Made by a program: the position numbers and the translations under genes. A stretch of DNA of 64,000 nt from positions 112,059 through 176,058 of the forward strand of contig CAUYUJ010019592.1 in the NCBI GenBank assembly GCA_963575745.1. The letters are read 5' to 3'. Positions within the stretch are counted from its first letter, which is position 1. Each line of letters begins with the position of its first letter. This DNA comes from Prorocentrum cordatum (taxonomy: Eukaryota > Sar > Dinophyceae > Prorocentrales > Prorocentraceae). Below are positions 51,870-63,282 of this stretch, piece after piece. The notes under the pieces are model-generated. The model was given only the letters and a program-made list of their open reading frames with translations. It searched no databases and had not been told where the DNA came from.

Positions 51870-53207
51870 CTAGGGCAAGGGAACCACCCGTTTCCTGGGG
51901 GCATCCATGCGGCCCGCGTCTGGGACGCTTGTAGGACAACGATTATATTCCCCGATTATATTCCCCGGGTTGTGGTGTCTGGTGACAACCGGGAGCCTGC
52001 GAATCTCCCCTCCGGCCCTGCGGGCATGCCGCTGCATGTGGGGCCTAGCGGCTCCACAGATCGCTCTTTCGGGGGTGGAGCACGGGTTGCAAGTACTGCA
52101 GGTGTCGCGCATGAAGGACCAGACAGATGTCTCGTCTGGGTTGCCGCTCCTGGGGGGTTCGTCCACCCCTTGTCCCACGTCCTCGCTGTCACCTTGCTGG
52201 TCGATGTCGGCAGCCACTATGCCGCGCAGAATGAGTCTGGCGGCCTCGACGGCATCCAGGGGGGAGGCTGTGAGGTTGACGCAATACCTGAAGAAAACTT
52301 GATGTAACACTTTCGCGAGCAAGGGCTGGTGTTCGCCACTGCTGGTGATTGCTTGGGCGAGGGTCGGTGGGTCGTCAGGGCCCCTGACGGTGCACCAGGC
52401 TAGTGCCGCGGCTGGGCACCAGTGCCACACGTGTTCCGTGGTCGCTTCTCCGAGCCCACAGAGTGGGCATCGTCCGTATGGTCCGCTTCTGTTGGGCGGT
52501 TGTAGGTGGCCCCGAGAGCGTGCGCATGCTTCTGCTTGGTCCCGAAGGGGGGGGGGGGGGGGATAATGTCCGGAGGCAGCGCTTGCCAGAGAGCGGATGC
52601 ATGTGGGCCTGGGCCGATGCCTCTCGTGCACCAGGCTGCGCCTTCATCATCGGGCCCGGCCGTGATCCACGCGTTCCTGGCTGGTGCTCCACATGAACCT
52701 GCGTGGTCTCCTTTCGTCGTCACCCCGCCGTCTTGCCGAGCCGGGTAGACCGTTGCATAGGACACGGATCACGTGGTGCGCTTCAATGAAAGAGGCGCAG
52801 TGGTGCAGCAACTGGAATTCTTCCCCGTTGGAAGGTTGCCATATCCTCCCTTGGCTGGTGTCCGGGAGCCATCATGAGAGGTTGCGGCTGTGCATCTGGG
52901 CCCATGCAGCCGCATAGGTGATCCTGCCAAAATGTTTGCCTTCAAGGAGATCGGGCTGTTGATTAACACGCTGCAGGGCTCGGGCGGCCTTTCGTTCTGA
53001 GATCATCTTGGGCCTGGGGGGGGGCACCTCAGGCTCCCGAGCTGCTTGGCTTGCCCATCTCAGCAATTTGTTCCACCTGTTCCTGGCGCGCTTCCTGACA
53101 GGAACGGGACCCCAGAAGTCGTTAAGGGCGTGTGCTCTGGCTGCGACCGCGCGGGCAGTCGCGACCGGGCACCTGGGGGCGCCCTGCACTTGGAAGCGCA
53201 TGCCCAC
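51870..53207 (-). CDS. LINE C-terminal region with CCHC finger, copy 2
   Basis: The frame 51870-52631 contains CPLCGLGEATTEHVWHWC (about 52413-52470), the Cys-Cys-His-Cys finger of the zf-RVT type found after LINE reverse transcriptases and thought to bind RNA or target DNA. LLAKVLHQVFFRYCVN follows, and further Cys/His (CSTCNPCST). Frame 52872-53207 holds GMRFQVQGAPRCPVA. A 16-G run at 52547-52562 coincides with the break between them. Confidence 0.65.
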
Positions 53208-53231
53208 TCCCGTGAGGACGTAGTCGGGGAC

Positions 53232-54975
53232 TCAGGAGGACCCGGCCAGACCAAGCGCAGTCCTTAGCTGGCCGCGTAATTCGCGCTCCTGCACGACGTC
53301 GGGGAGGGCGTCGCGGGCAGCGCACGGCGCCAGGGCGACAAGATGCGCGTTCCAGGCGGCTGCAGTGCGCGAGGGGGACATTCTTGCCAGGTGCAGGGCC
53401 ATGGCTCTTTCTCTGATCTTGGGAGGGGGACGGTCCCATGTGCCTTTGCCTAGGGCGTCTTCCTGCCCTTTGGTGAGCCCTCCGTTCAGGGGGGGCTCAT
53501 CGCCTTCCGCTGCGCGGGAAACGACTACTGCCCCCAGGTAGGGCCACTGGTCCCGTTCTGAGGGCCCTCCGAATGGGGTGTGCCCCATGAGGGCACGCCA
53601 CCACTTGTGGTTTCCGGCAGGGACGAGGACTGTCTTGAAAGTGCAGTTGCAAGGGCGCTGATAGGGGGTGCACCAGTTGGGTCGGCCCTGCCCTGTGCTG
53701 CTTTCCACGAGTGCCTGGATGAGCGCGCTGGGGAGCCCAGAGATAATCACGTTGTCACCGTCCTGTTCGTAATGGACGGGTGCCTCTTCCAGCGCGGCTC
53801 TGAGTGCTGCGGAGTCTGCGGTGCGGATTCTTCTGCAACGGTGGGCCTCGACCAGGAGTCCAGCAGCCTTGGCGGCCCAGGGAAGGGCAATGGCCGCACG
53901 TAGAGCCTGTTTCGTTGTGCTGAGTAGGGCAGCAAGGTCGTCAACGCAGGCGGGGTCGTCGTCGCCTGTGATGGAGGAGATCGCTGAGATGAGGGGGTCG
54001 TACCCCGTGCTCCAGAGAAGCGGGGAGGCGGTGCCGCCCATCCCAACCGATCTCAGCAAACGTCGCTCGGGTCCTTTTGTACTTGTCCCTGCATATCTGT
54101 ACCCTTCGTTCGGCAACCAACGAGTTGAGGGCTTGCAGCATCCACGAAGAGAGCTTCCACCTACGGAGGAGGCTATCCACCCATTGAAGTGATATTCTCT
54201 CAAAGGCCTTATTTTGGTCGCAGAAGATGACTGCCGCGCCAGGAGCACTCCCTAGTGCAGTGGCGGCGTGGTTGACGAATGCCTCGACGGCGGCGGTGTG
54301 TCGGCCCAAGGGTGCGGCCCAGGCTAGGCCTGGTTCAGATGGGGGCTTGGGGGGGGATCCCAGCTGCAGGGTCACCTTCGTGATGTTGGGGCCGCACTGT
54401 CCTCCTCGCTTGGCTGCCTGGTTAGGGTTGAAGAGCGGTTCGACTGCCGGACCTATTAGGTCGGCCAGGGAGGCCCCATACAGCCGTCGAATGCAAGTGG
54501 GCAGCTGGAGCGGTCTCATGTGGTTGGGGGATTCAGCACCGGGCTTCACGATGGCTGCCAATCTTGCCCAATTTGGTCTGGGCCTGTCTGTGACCTCGAT
54601 GCCGGGGTTACGCTGGAAGTATAGGTCGAGTAGTCTCCTGGCGGAGTCCGGGAGCGGGGGGGCAGAGTGCCATATCGCGCTGCGGCTGTCCCAGAGAACG
54701 TTGTCGATCTGGTTGGGCCTGTCGTGCCACGTGCCGTTCTGGTCACGTACACCTAGGATGGCATGGGTCTTCTTGCATATCTCCCGCCCCGTCCTGTAGT
54801 GGGCTGCCAGGGGCGAGCGCTCCGCACCAGGTCCTCTTTGTGATGGGGACAGCCTAGCTGCTCTTCTCTGAGTAACCTCGGCGTCCCACGTTCTGAGCCA
54901 CCGGCCTGCCTGTTCTGGGGAGAGGTCTTGCCCGTCCCAGCCATGCTCGTAAAGCCAAGCCGCCAGGGCTCCCAC
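53232..54975 (-). CDS. Reverse transcriptase, copy 2
   Basis: Frame 53941-54975 carries the fingers (MRPLQLPTCIRRLYGA) and motif A (AVIFCDQNKAFERI). Frame 53232-54248 carries motif B (GMGGTASPLLW), motif C as CVDDLAALLS (about 53931-53955) and YLGAVVVSRA. The Tyr of YVDD is Cys here; both Asp remain. The shift lies between motifs A and B, near 54080. The N-terminal block KKTHAILGVRDQNG is continuous with the fingers, unlike copy 1. Confidence 0.8.
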
Positions 54976-55103
54976 AAGGCGTGTCGTCTCGCTCTTCTGG
55001 CTGGCCGAGGCGAGCAGGAGGCCGGGCGAGGCGCGCGTCCTGTGGGTTTTTCATTTTCTCCATCAGTCCAGCAATGCAGAGGAGAGAGCGTGCCTGCCGA
55101 ATC

Positions 55104-56615
55104 TCATGAGAGTATGGAGGACAGGTGGGTTGAGGCTACCGTCCAGCGCCCTCCCATCAGCGCTCTGCTGCGCACTGGGGGGGGGGTGCTGAGAGAGGCG
55201 TCGCCGTCGTCGTTGTCAATGTGCCAGTCGGGGAATCCGCCCGGGCAGGCTGGTCTGACCCAGTCGATCGGCTGGAGGAGGCCGCTGGGGTTGACGGGCG
55301 GGACTCCGAGGGAGAGCTCCAGGTGGGCGTGGAGCTGGCGAAGTTCCGCGTGTGCAGCGGTGGGGAGGTTACTGAGGTCCGCAGCCCTTATATTATCGTC
55401 TCTTCTGGCCCTCCTCGCCCCCTGCGGTTCGAGTGAGATGAGGGCGTGGTCCGACAGCGTGAGTCTCCAAAGCTTACGGGGCTCGTATGCGTAGATATGC
55501 CGGACTGGGCATGCAAACATGTCGATCTGCGATTCGCTCTCCTTGTCGATTTGGGTGGGACCGGGCATGTGCATGGCGGCTGAGCCGGAACTTGTAAGAA
55601 CGTCCCTCAGAAGGGCTGCGGCCTCCACCTCCCCGTCTCTTGGGTGGTTAAGCTGCAGGTTGACGCCCCTGCCCCAGTAGGTGTCGAGTGGCTCCCAATG
55701 CTCCGCCGCTACTGCGATTCCTGATAGGGTGTCCTCCTTTCTGGCAGGAGGGAGGTACACTGACACCATCCGAAATCTCTTCTCGCCATGCTGGACAATC
55801 GCGGCAATGGCGCATCCAGGGACTAAGATCTGCTGCTCCAGGAAGGAGATACCATGGGGGAAGAGGACGCCGATTCCTCCGGCGAGTCCTCCGGTCGGCC
55901 CAGGGTACCCGGGGGAGGCCACTAGAGTCCTCGCGGGAAACATGGTTCTCCATACCTCTGCCTCATGCTCCGACCAGTGCGTCTCTTGGATCAGGGCGAT
56001 CCTCTTATTCATCGTGACCTGGGCCAGGAGCGCGTGTTTGATTTGGTTCTTTGCTGCGGTGCAGCTTCGGAGGTATCTTACGCTCCAGCAGCTGATCCTG
56101 GGCAGGCTGCTAGCGGGGGTGGCGTCAAGGGCCCGTGTCACGTCATCTAGTGTGAGGCTACCGCACATTGTGTTCCATGTGGGCTGCCTCCAGGGGTCGG
56201 TGTAAAGGAGGGGCCAAAGGCTCCTCGGTCCGCGAACCTTGTGCTGGCATAGGGCTTCGAGTGCTCTATTGAGCGCGTTTCGTGCCTGCATCCAGGCGTG
56301 GGCGCGCGGCCCCGGCACAAGGGCGTGGCGGGGGGGGCCCAGCGCTTGGTGGAGCGCGGTGGGGCCCTCGGCGGAATCTAGAGGCTCGTCAGCTCGGACA
56401 AGAGGGCTTCTTCGCGCCGGAGCTGTTCCGCAATGTCGTCTGGGAAGGGGTGGTTCCTGAGCTGTGCCCACGGGCACTGCCTTCCTGCGCACGCCCGCGC
56501 TGCGGTCCATGCACGCGCTATCTGGCTGCCCGACGGGGCGGGGGTGCAGGCCAGTGCCGCAGAGCGCCTTGTGTTCCAGGCACGCATCGCGGAGACAATC
56601 CTGCGTTGAAGGCAC
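55104..56615 (-). CDS. EEP endonuclease in one 503-codon frame, copy 2
   Basis: SCWSVRYLRS, IALIQETHWSE (catalytic Glu, about 55976-55998), VSVYLPPARK, YWGRGVNLQL (about 55645-55680) and TLSDHALISL are all in one frame. The APE/EEP order is clear. The GGDxN signature has become GRGVN, losing the catalytic Asp and adding Arg, so the domain is probably inactive despite its intact frame. The 3' part leads into the RT linker. Confidence 0.75.
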   Translation of the reverse strand: MPSTQDCLRDACLEHKALCGTGLHPRPVGQPDSACMDRSAGVRRKAVPVGTAQEPPLPRRHCGTAPARRSPLVRADEPLDSAEGPTALHQALGPPRHALVPGPRAHAWMQARNALNRALEALCQHKVRGPRSLWPLLYTDPWRQPTWNTMCGSLTLDDVTRALDATPASSLPRISCWSVRYLRSCTAAKNQIKHALLAQVTMNKRIALIQETHWSEHEAEVWRTMFPARTLVASPGYPGPTGGLAGGIGVLFPHGISFLEQQILVPGCAIAAIVQHGEKRFRMVSVYLPPARKEDTLSGIAVAAEHWEPLDTYWGRGVNLQLNHPRDGEVEAAALLRDVLTSSGSAAMHMPGPTQIDKESESQIDMFACPVRHIYAYEPRKLWRLTLSDHALISLEPQGARRARRDDNIRAADLSNLPTAAHAELRQLHAHLELSLGVPPVNPSGLLQPIDWVRPACPGGFPDWHIDNDDGDASLSTPPPVRSRALMGGRWTVASTHLSSILS

Positions 56616-56939
56616 CGCGGGTCGAAATGTATGCCGGCCGCGTCGTAGAGCGTCCTGCCGCTTACTCCAAGTCCGCGGTAGTGCCCGGCCAGCCCTATCG
56701 CTCTCGCTCTTTCGTCTGCGCTAGAGTGTCTGAGCCCGTGAGTTCTGCCCTCCTTCACCAGCCATCTTCCCCAGGCCCTGACCTTGTCATCTGTGGCCGG
56801 GCTCTCCCTTTCCCTTCCTGCCATGACCAGTCCCAGACCTTCGGTGCATCCTGGGAATCGTTGCTCCGCACCGCACTCAGCGAGCATCTGCCTTGCCCCG
56901 TGTTTCAACTCCGCTGGGTTCCGAAGGAACCACCTGTAG
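56378..56939 (-). CDS. Probable target-recognition/C-terminal part of the DNMT-like region, copy 2
   Basis: The frame continues after a shift with LCLLYNEDSSYRWFLRN, EQRFPGCTEGL and HYRGLGVSGRTLYDAAG then FDPRCLQRRI. The first two loosely recall the DNMT3 stretch before and at its FGFP block, and the last recalls motif X. The match is by eye and weak. It may instead be a linker to the endonuclease. The segment is conserved in copy 1 at 14288-14660. Confidence 0.35.
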
Positions 56940-57932
56940 CTACTGTCTTCGTTGTATAGGAGACATAGGTGATGGGTCTGGTAACTGCTGGGAAGGATGG
57001 CGTCCGGATCGTCCGGGGTAGTCCTGGACTGCGTCCAGGTCGGGATCCTTCCATCTGGCCTGTGCGCCCATCTTGGTTCCCAGGGGCTGGGGAGACGGGT
57101 GCATGCTATCGTGCTGGTGGGGGGGTGGGAAGTTGCCGATCCGAAGGCGCTCTCTGGGGCTGGCCACATGGTCGCCCGCGTTCATCTTGACTGCCCACTC
57201 GGGGCTGAGCTCCCCCATGGCCATTCTCATGGCATCGCGGTGGGCCAGCGGCATGGAGGCCACGTTCTCCACGAGGACTAGGACGGAGACGTCTGGCCTT
57301 CTCTTGCTTGCGAGGTACCAAGCTGTCGGGACTGCAAGGAAATGGGAAGACTAAGCCCCTGCCAGTCCGTCCCTGCCGGCGTGAGAGCCTGCCGCTGAAA
57401 GGTTGTTGCAAGGGGGTCCTGCCACTATCAGGAGGGTGCTGCCCTGCTCCAGGGAGTCAAAATGCTTCTCCCGAGGGGTTCTATTGTCATGGGGGTCGTT
57501 ACGCCTGAAGAGATCCCATACATCTTCCGCTATTTGTCTATGCGGGGGGCCTCCATCTTGAGGATCTGGGGCGTTTGCCCATCTGCGCGCCACTGCCTCC
57601 GCCGCGGTCCTATTGTGCTCCACAAAGGCCGAGGATCGAAAGCTGTTGGTGGCTCCTAGCTTGCTCGCGAGGTCGCCCACGGCGAGTCTGGCGATTCCCC
57701 AGCCGTCGACGAGGGGCACCAGGTGTAGGGGGGAGCGTTCGCTCGTGGAGCCGTGGTGTACTGCAGGTTCGCCTCGCGCTGCCCTTTGCTCCTGCTGCGT
57801 AAAGTCCCTTTCAACCGCGTCCTGTATTCGGAGTCTACCCGCGGTGTTGTCGACTGCCTGATCGGGTCCACGTCTGATGGTGCCTTGCTCGTGCAGGGGC
57901 CGTAGCGCGTCCAGGATGGCGTTGTTGTCCAA
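56940..57932 (-). pseudogene. DNMT3-like cytosine-5 methyltransferase, single in-frame TAG (copy 2)
   Basis: One frame carries motif I-like LVPLVDGWGIA (about 57690-57724), AFVEHNRTAAEAVARRW, EDVWDLFRR, motif IV AGPPCNNLSAAG (about 57394-57422), then TAG at 57351-57353, then AWYLASKRRPDVSVL, motif VI VENVASM (about 57252-57273) and motif VIII ASPRERLRIGNFPPP (about 57120-57158). At the TAG position copy 1 has Gln (GLAGAQS), so one C-to-T change separates this from an open catalytic frame through motif VIII. Pro-Cys-Asn in motif IV and Glu-Asn-Val in motif VI point to the DNMT3 family. Upstream text (57933-57990) continues the frame. Confidence 0.75.
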
Positions 57933-57963
57933 GCCGGCTACCTGGTAGGCGGCTAGTACCTGA

Positions 57964-60900
57964 TCAGGAGGGGCGACTGGGGATAGCCCGGTTGGGTTCG
58001 GTGGGCGGGGGGGGGTCGACCCTGAGTCTTGCCCTCCTCGCCCCTTCTCCTGGTCCTTGCGGCTCAGTCGAGGTGCGCGTGAGACCCCTTCCAGGTCTAC
58101 TTTGCACCGGTGCTGTTGGTTGGGATTCCCACATCGTTACTAGAGACCGGGAGTTGTCCTCCGTCGGCCTCGCGGTTCTCGGCCTTGCCCTAGGCCGCGT
58201 CTTCGTTCCCAAGGGGCCTGCCTGCCGGGCCCTTCTATTTCGACTTCCGTCTTGCCGTCTCACGGGGCCCGTCGGCGCCCTGTCCCTGCTCTGCTGGCTT
58301 GCCTGCTGCTGGCGTTGAGTTGCGGTCGCATCTGCAGCTCCTGCCCGTAGAGGCTGACCCTCTGAGCTGGGGATCCTTTGCGGGGGGATGAAGGGTCGTC
58401 CTGCCTCTGCCTCCTGTGATGGTCGCCCGGTGGGATTGCCGTGGAGCGTGTCTCCCCTGAGATTGAACCAGGTTGGGTCGACGGCCCTGAGCCTGCTGGT
58501 ATTGGGGCCGAGGGTGTCCACCATGGCGACCGAGAGGATCCTGTCGAGGACCTCTTCGGTTAAGGGGAGGAAGGGGTATGCCGGGCCTTCAGCGCTGGGG
58601 ATTCCGGCTGCTGCGGACTGCAGGCGCGCGCAGGCGGCGTCCGCGGTAAGGGCGGCGTTCTTGGACAGGACGTCTCTGCCAGCAGAGCGCCTCGTGCCGA
58701 TCGGCGGGTGCTGTGCCCAGTACGCCTTAAAAGGGGTTGATCAACCTGTGAGATAGGTAGGCTCTGGTGAAAACCTGCCTGATCTGCTTTTCGAGCTGAA
58801 GCGTGGAAGTGCCCCACGCGATGGCGGTGAGTACGTGCATCCCAATCCCCCCCACTGCGCAGGGGGGCCGAGGGCGCGGAGCGTCTCTGCTGCGCTGTTG
58901 AGGAGGTGGCCCCACTTGTGCCCCATACAGGGCGGCAGGTGCGAGCTTGCTCTGGGGGGGTCGCCCCTTCCCAGCGGGTCGCCAGGCAAGCTTCGGGCGA
59001 CGCTGTCCGGAGGGGGTCTTCTCCTGCAGATCCGGGCTTGGGGTGCGTCCTCTGCTTGTGCCTCGCTCCCTGGCTCCTGGTGGATTTGACTGCCCTCTCC
59101 ACCGCTGCCCATCGGCTCGCCTCTTTCCGCCTGGGGTGTCGGCGCCAAAGGATGTGCGGCACCTCGCTCTTCCCGCTGGGGGGGCGGGTGCGTCTGGCCC
59201 GGGCTCGTGCGCGTGCCGGAGGGGGGCTGCTGCACGTGCTGCTGAACCGTCCCGCGGTCTGTCGGAGTCTGTGCCAGGGGCTGTGCCTGTGGGGCCCGCA
59301 CATCCCCGCGGTCGGCACTGCTGCGTTCCCCCCCGCACTCCTGGCTGGGGGCGCTTTCCATCCGCGTAGTCGGGCTGTTGCTAGCAAAGGCGCTGCCTGG
59401 GTGGGGGGGTCCCCTCGCTGCTCCTCTCGCCCACACACCGTCTCAGGTTGTGTGCTGGGGGACTGGTGACCTGGTTGTGCGGGCAAGGTGGCCGCGGCGT
59501 GGCCGCCTGCGTCGGTGGGGTGGGGTGGGTGGGGGGGGCTGAGGGAGTGGGGGGCTGCTGGCCGGGGTCTGCGGGCCCCCGGCGGCAGTCTCCTGTTCGG
59601 CTGTTGGTGGTCCGTCCTGGGTCCTATTGCGTGCGACCTGTGGCTGCTCCTGCCCTGTCCGTGCGGGGCGCGTTCGGGTTCCGTCGGAGGGGTCTCCATG
59701 GCTGCCCCTGGGGGCCCTTCGCGGCCTGGGAGCTCTCCCTGGATCGTGACGTAGCCTGTCCTCCCGGGCGGCCCTCCGCAACCTTTCGTCTAATCATTGG
59801 AGCCTCTCGTCCGTACCGGGGGCCAGCCTGCGCGTTGTGTCGCTGTCGATGTCTGCACCTCTGCCCCCTGGAACCTCGAGCCAGGGGTGGTGGCCAGTGT
59901 AAGTTGGATCAGGCTCAGGGGAGAGCCACTGCGAGAAGGGGGGCTGTCTGGTGACCTCTTCCTTTATACCAAGCTCCCTGATGAGCTGGAGCAGGCGATC
60001 CCTGCCCAGTGCGTTAGGGTCCGTCAGCTGGGGGATCCATGGCCGCAGAGAGGTCCCACTTGTATCTCCGAGTGGGTCTACCCTCTTCTTGTCGTCGTTG
60101 TTCGAGCACAAGTCTGGTCTGGATGCTTCTGGCCAGGTCATGCGTGCTTTGTTCGTCAATGCAGGCCTGGAACCTGTCGAGCATGCCCTGAACGCATGTG
60201 ACGGCATCGCTCTCCGCCCTGACCAGTGCGTCTCCTGTCTCTGCCCTGGGTCGGGTCCTGCGTGAGAGCACCTCTGCAAGGGGGGGGTATACCCTTGGGC
60301 GAGCCGGGCCAGGGAGGGAATCCACAGCAGCATGCCTTCTTGGAGGTATGATCGAACTGGGAGGCTGGCTGATGCCAATTTCCAGTTCCTCAAGCGTCGG
60401 AACGCGCGCGGGAGTAGCGTCTAGCTTCGCATGGTGCACTGGCCCGTGTAGCAGCTGCAGGGACACTCTAGTCTGCGGGCGATCGGCACCTCGATTGGCC
60501 GATCTGAGATCGGCCTCAGCGGATAGCGCGATGGTGGCCCACATGGGGGTGGAGGTGTATAGGTGGCCGTGTTCCCCACAGGTGGTGATGGATACAGCCC
60601 CTCCCGCTGCCGCCGCAGCTGAGAGGTGCTCCCCTGGATGGAGTATGGTGCTGTAATCTCGCAGGCCGTCCCTGTCCTCCGAGGCTATGCGGCGGGCAGG
60701 GTTTCGCCCGCCCATGACGTCGCCCACCTCGCGCAACCATTCCTCGGGCATGGCCGGGGGGGTGGCTCTCATGATGTTCGCTCCTTCCCTGTCCTCGGCC
60801 CCCTCGGGCAGTGGCCAGGCCCCTGTGTGTAGCCTGGTCCCGGAAGAGCCTATCGAGGCTGAGAACATCCGTAGCGTGGTGTGGCTAGGGATCCAGGGGT

Positions 60901-61360
60901 CTGGGCGCATGGGCCTTGGGCGGGGGGAACCGACCTGTCTTCCTTGCCGGTCGAAGGGCATGGCTTCCATTATCTGAGGCTGCACGGCTCGTCTGGGGGC
61001 CTGCCGGACAGCTTCTTCCATGATTGCCTCAATGTGCTCTGTTCGGGCCCTGGGGATCCCTGTGTCTCCCCTGATCTGTTCTCTTGAGAGGGTGGCCGGG
61101 AAGATCCTGACAACCCGTGACCCCGCCGTGATACAGCTGGTCCCGCAAAAGGCGGCGGACATGTTGGCAGCGACCCTGAGTCGGACTCTAACCTGCGTCA
61201 TGTGCGTGTACTCACCTGTGTCGGGGAACCAGGCGCACACCGAGGTGACCTGCTCCACTGCTCCAGTGCCTACAATGGCTTCTACAGCTTCGATGAGCTC
61301 TTGTCGTCTGGATTGCCCTAGGTCTGCTATGTTCCAGCGTAGGTGGAAACCATCTTCCAT
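57964..61360 (-). CDS. Unassigned polyprotein segments, copy 2
   Basis: Frames 57964-58524 and 58560-59699 are Arg/Pro/Gln-rich, likely disordered. The frame 60014-61360 (448 codons) is ordered-looking, with HMTQVRVRLRVAANMSAAFC, LRMFSASIGSSG, DGLRDYSTILHPGEHL and LVLEQRRQEEGRPTRRYKWD. Each block has a counterpart in copy 1 (16.6-18.8 kb). No known domain. Confidence 0.45.
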
Positions 61361-61393
61361 GTCGGTTAGCCTGACGAATGACGGGCCGCCATC

Positions 61394-62700
61394 CTAGTTT
61401 CCCTCTAGAAAGAGTCTTCGGGGGCAACGGGCAGGGGAGTTGCGCGCGGACCCAAACACTTTGGGGGGCTTTTCCTTGAGGTATCGCAGTATGGGGGCGG
61501 CGATTCTCTCTGGAGTCTTTATGATGAGAACTCCTCCCCCGTTGAGCCCTACTCGGTACCCGAAGGCTGCCGCGGCGTCTGCAGCGGTTGCCAGGGCAAG
61601 GCGCGTGGCGGCGTTGGGGATCGATGGGGATGTGAACGGAGTCGGACGCCTCACTGGACCTCCAGGTACTTCCATTGATGTCGGTTGCCAGCGCAGCCTG
61701 CGCCGCGACCTGGAGTTCTTCAAGGGGGGGTCTGCGGGGATCTGCATGTGTGTCCCTCTGGCGGGACGACACCGAACTACGTGGTGGTAGAGTGGTTCTA
61801 GCCCTGCCTTTGTGAGGGTCTCGTCCCTTGGTAGGGGTGCCATGATGGTGGCCCACTCCACGTTCCCTGCCGACTGGTCGTTCCCCTCTAACGTCTGCTG
61901 CCATCTCGTGATCTGAGCAACTATGGCATCGTTTCGCTGATCTGGTGCGAGTATGCGAAGGGCGTCACTGGTGTCTTCGTCCCTGCCTCCCCAGTGTACC
62001 ACTACGGATAGTGGGATCAGGGTTCTTTGGGGGTGGTCTGTTATGTTGAGCTGTGCCGCCACGAGCTGCACCAGGGGGGGTTAATACCTCCTGTTATCAC
62101 CAGATTCCCTACGGGGACCAAATGCGTGATCATGTTCGTGGCTGGGTACCCCCATTGTGCGTTGGCTACGGCTATCAAGTCAGTTGGGTCGGGGCCTCCT
62201 GGCGTCGGGACTCCTTGCCCTGTTAGAGCGAGGATCCTGCATGGGCCGTCGCCCGAGCCTGCTGCCGACAGCGCAGCTTGGATCTGGGACGCGTTGGCAT
62301 CCGCTATGAGGACGGTGGGGGTGGCGCCCTGCCCTTCCTCGGGAATGGTTCTGTTGCACACCAGTTCCTTGATCTGCTCATAGGCGCTAAGGCCTGCCAT
62401 AGCTATGCTGGTGCCCGTATTGTCCGCGTGACTGTCTCCTAGCAGTGGCCCTCGGGTGATTGCCAGGTCCGCCCCTACCTCCTAGGCTGCCGCCATGAGT
62501 AGGGGGGCCGGGAAGGCCGGCGGACCTCTCCTTCTGATTTCTCCCGGCGGATGCCTGGCTAGGAGGGAGGCCCATCTTGACTGGGTGATGATTGGGATTG
62601 AGCGCATTCTCTCCTGTCTGGAGGGAGGAGCCGGGGCATTGCTGACTCCTGACCCTCCTTCCTCCGTTCGTCTGGAGCATACTTTCGCTATCATGATCCG
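61394..62700 (-). CDS. Unassigned N-terminal segments, copy 2
   Basis: Frame 61394-62071 reads SVVVHWGGRDEDTSDALRIL and FGYRVGLNGGGVLIIKTPER, closely matching copy 1. Frames 62041-62400 and 62482-62694 carry TVLIADANASQIQAALSAAG and LLARHPPGE. Function unknown. Confidence 0.4.
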
Positions 62701-62742
62701 CCTCCATTTCTTCAGGTTGCGACGGGGGGCGCCTATGGACTG

Positions 62743-63225
62743 CTACGTGCTCGCGTAGGTGTTCGGTCTACGCATGGAGACCAGGTCGGCTCGCAGGCAG
62801 TCCAGCTCCGCGGCTAAGGAGAGAATCGCGGCTGCTAACTCACTATATGAAATGGGGGGCCTTATCGGGGCCAGGAGCCCGTCCCTGAGCTGCAGCATTG
62901 CCTGCGCTGCGTTGGGGGGTGGAGCCCCAGGAAGGAGTGCTGCGACGCTACCTCTGTCGTTGGCTCTGCAGTATGGGCATCGAATAGGCATGGAGTTCCT
63001 TCCTTCTCGGAACACCCCAGGCTGGCTCAGCCTCCATTGGTGGAAGGCAGTGCTTGCGGAACCGATGTCCGCAGAGAACTGGGGTTTCCGCGATCCCGCT
63101 GAGCTCCCCAGCGCAGATAGCGCATGTTTGCTCTCCTTCCCCAGCGTCCTATCCTGGCCTCTGTTCTGGCTCACCAGCTCTAAGGACTCTTTCGGCGTGT
63201 CCAGGCGGGTCGGTGGCATTGGCAC
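62743..63225 (-). CDS. RING-like finger segment, copy 2 (frameshifted)
   Basis: In one frame CAICAGELSGIAE then VLCGHRFRKHC (about 63050-63135); after a shift MPIRCPYCRANDRGS and LRADLVSMRRPNT. The Cys missing from copy 1 is present here, while the second His is Arg. Combined, the copies suggest an ancestral C3H2C3-type RING. Confidence 0.55.
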   Translation of the reverse strand: MPMPPTRLDTPKESLELVSQNRGQDRTLGKESKHALSALGSSAGSRKPQFSADIGSASTAFHQWRLSQPGVFREGRNSMPIRCPYCRANDRGSVAALLPGAPPPNAAQAMLQLRDGLLAPIRPPISYSELAAAILSLAAELDCLRADLVSMRRPNTYAST

Positions 63226-63282
63226 TGGCTGTGCCTAGGCTTTCTATGTGAAGTCGCGTGGTCGTAGCGGCCTCTTCCTCGG

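Noticed and set aside
51950-51970. Short direct repeat of CCCCGATTATATT
   Set aside because: A single local 13-nt duplication without other transposon features.
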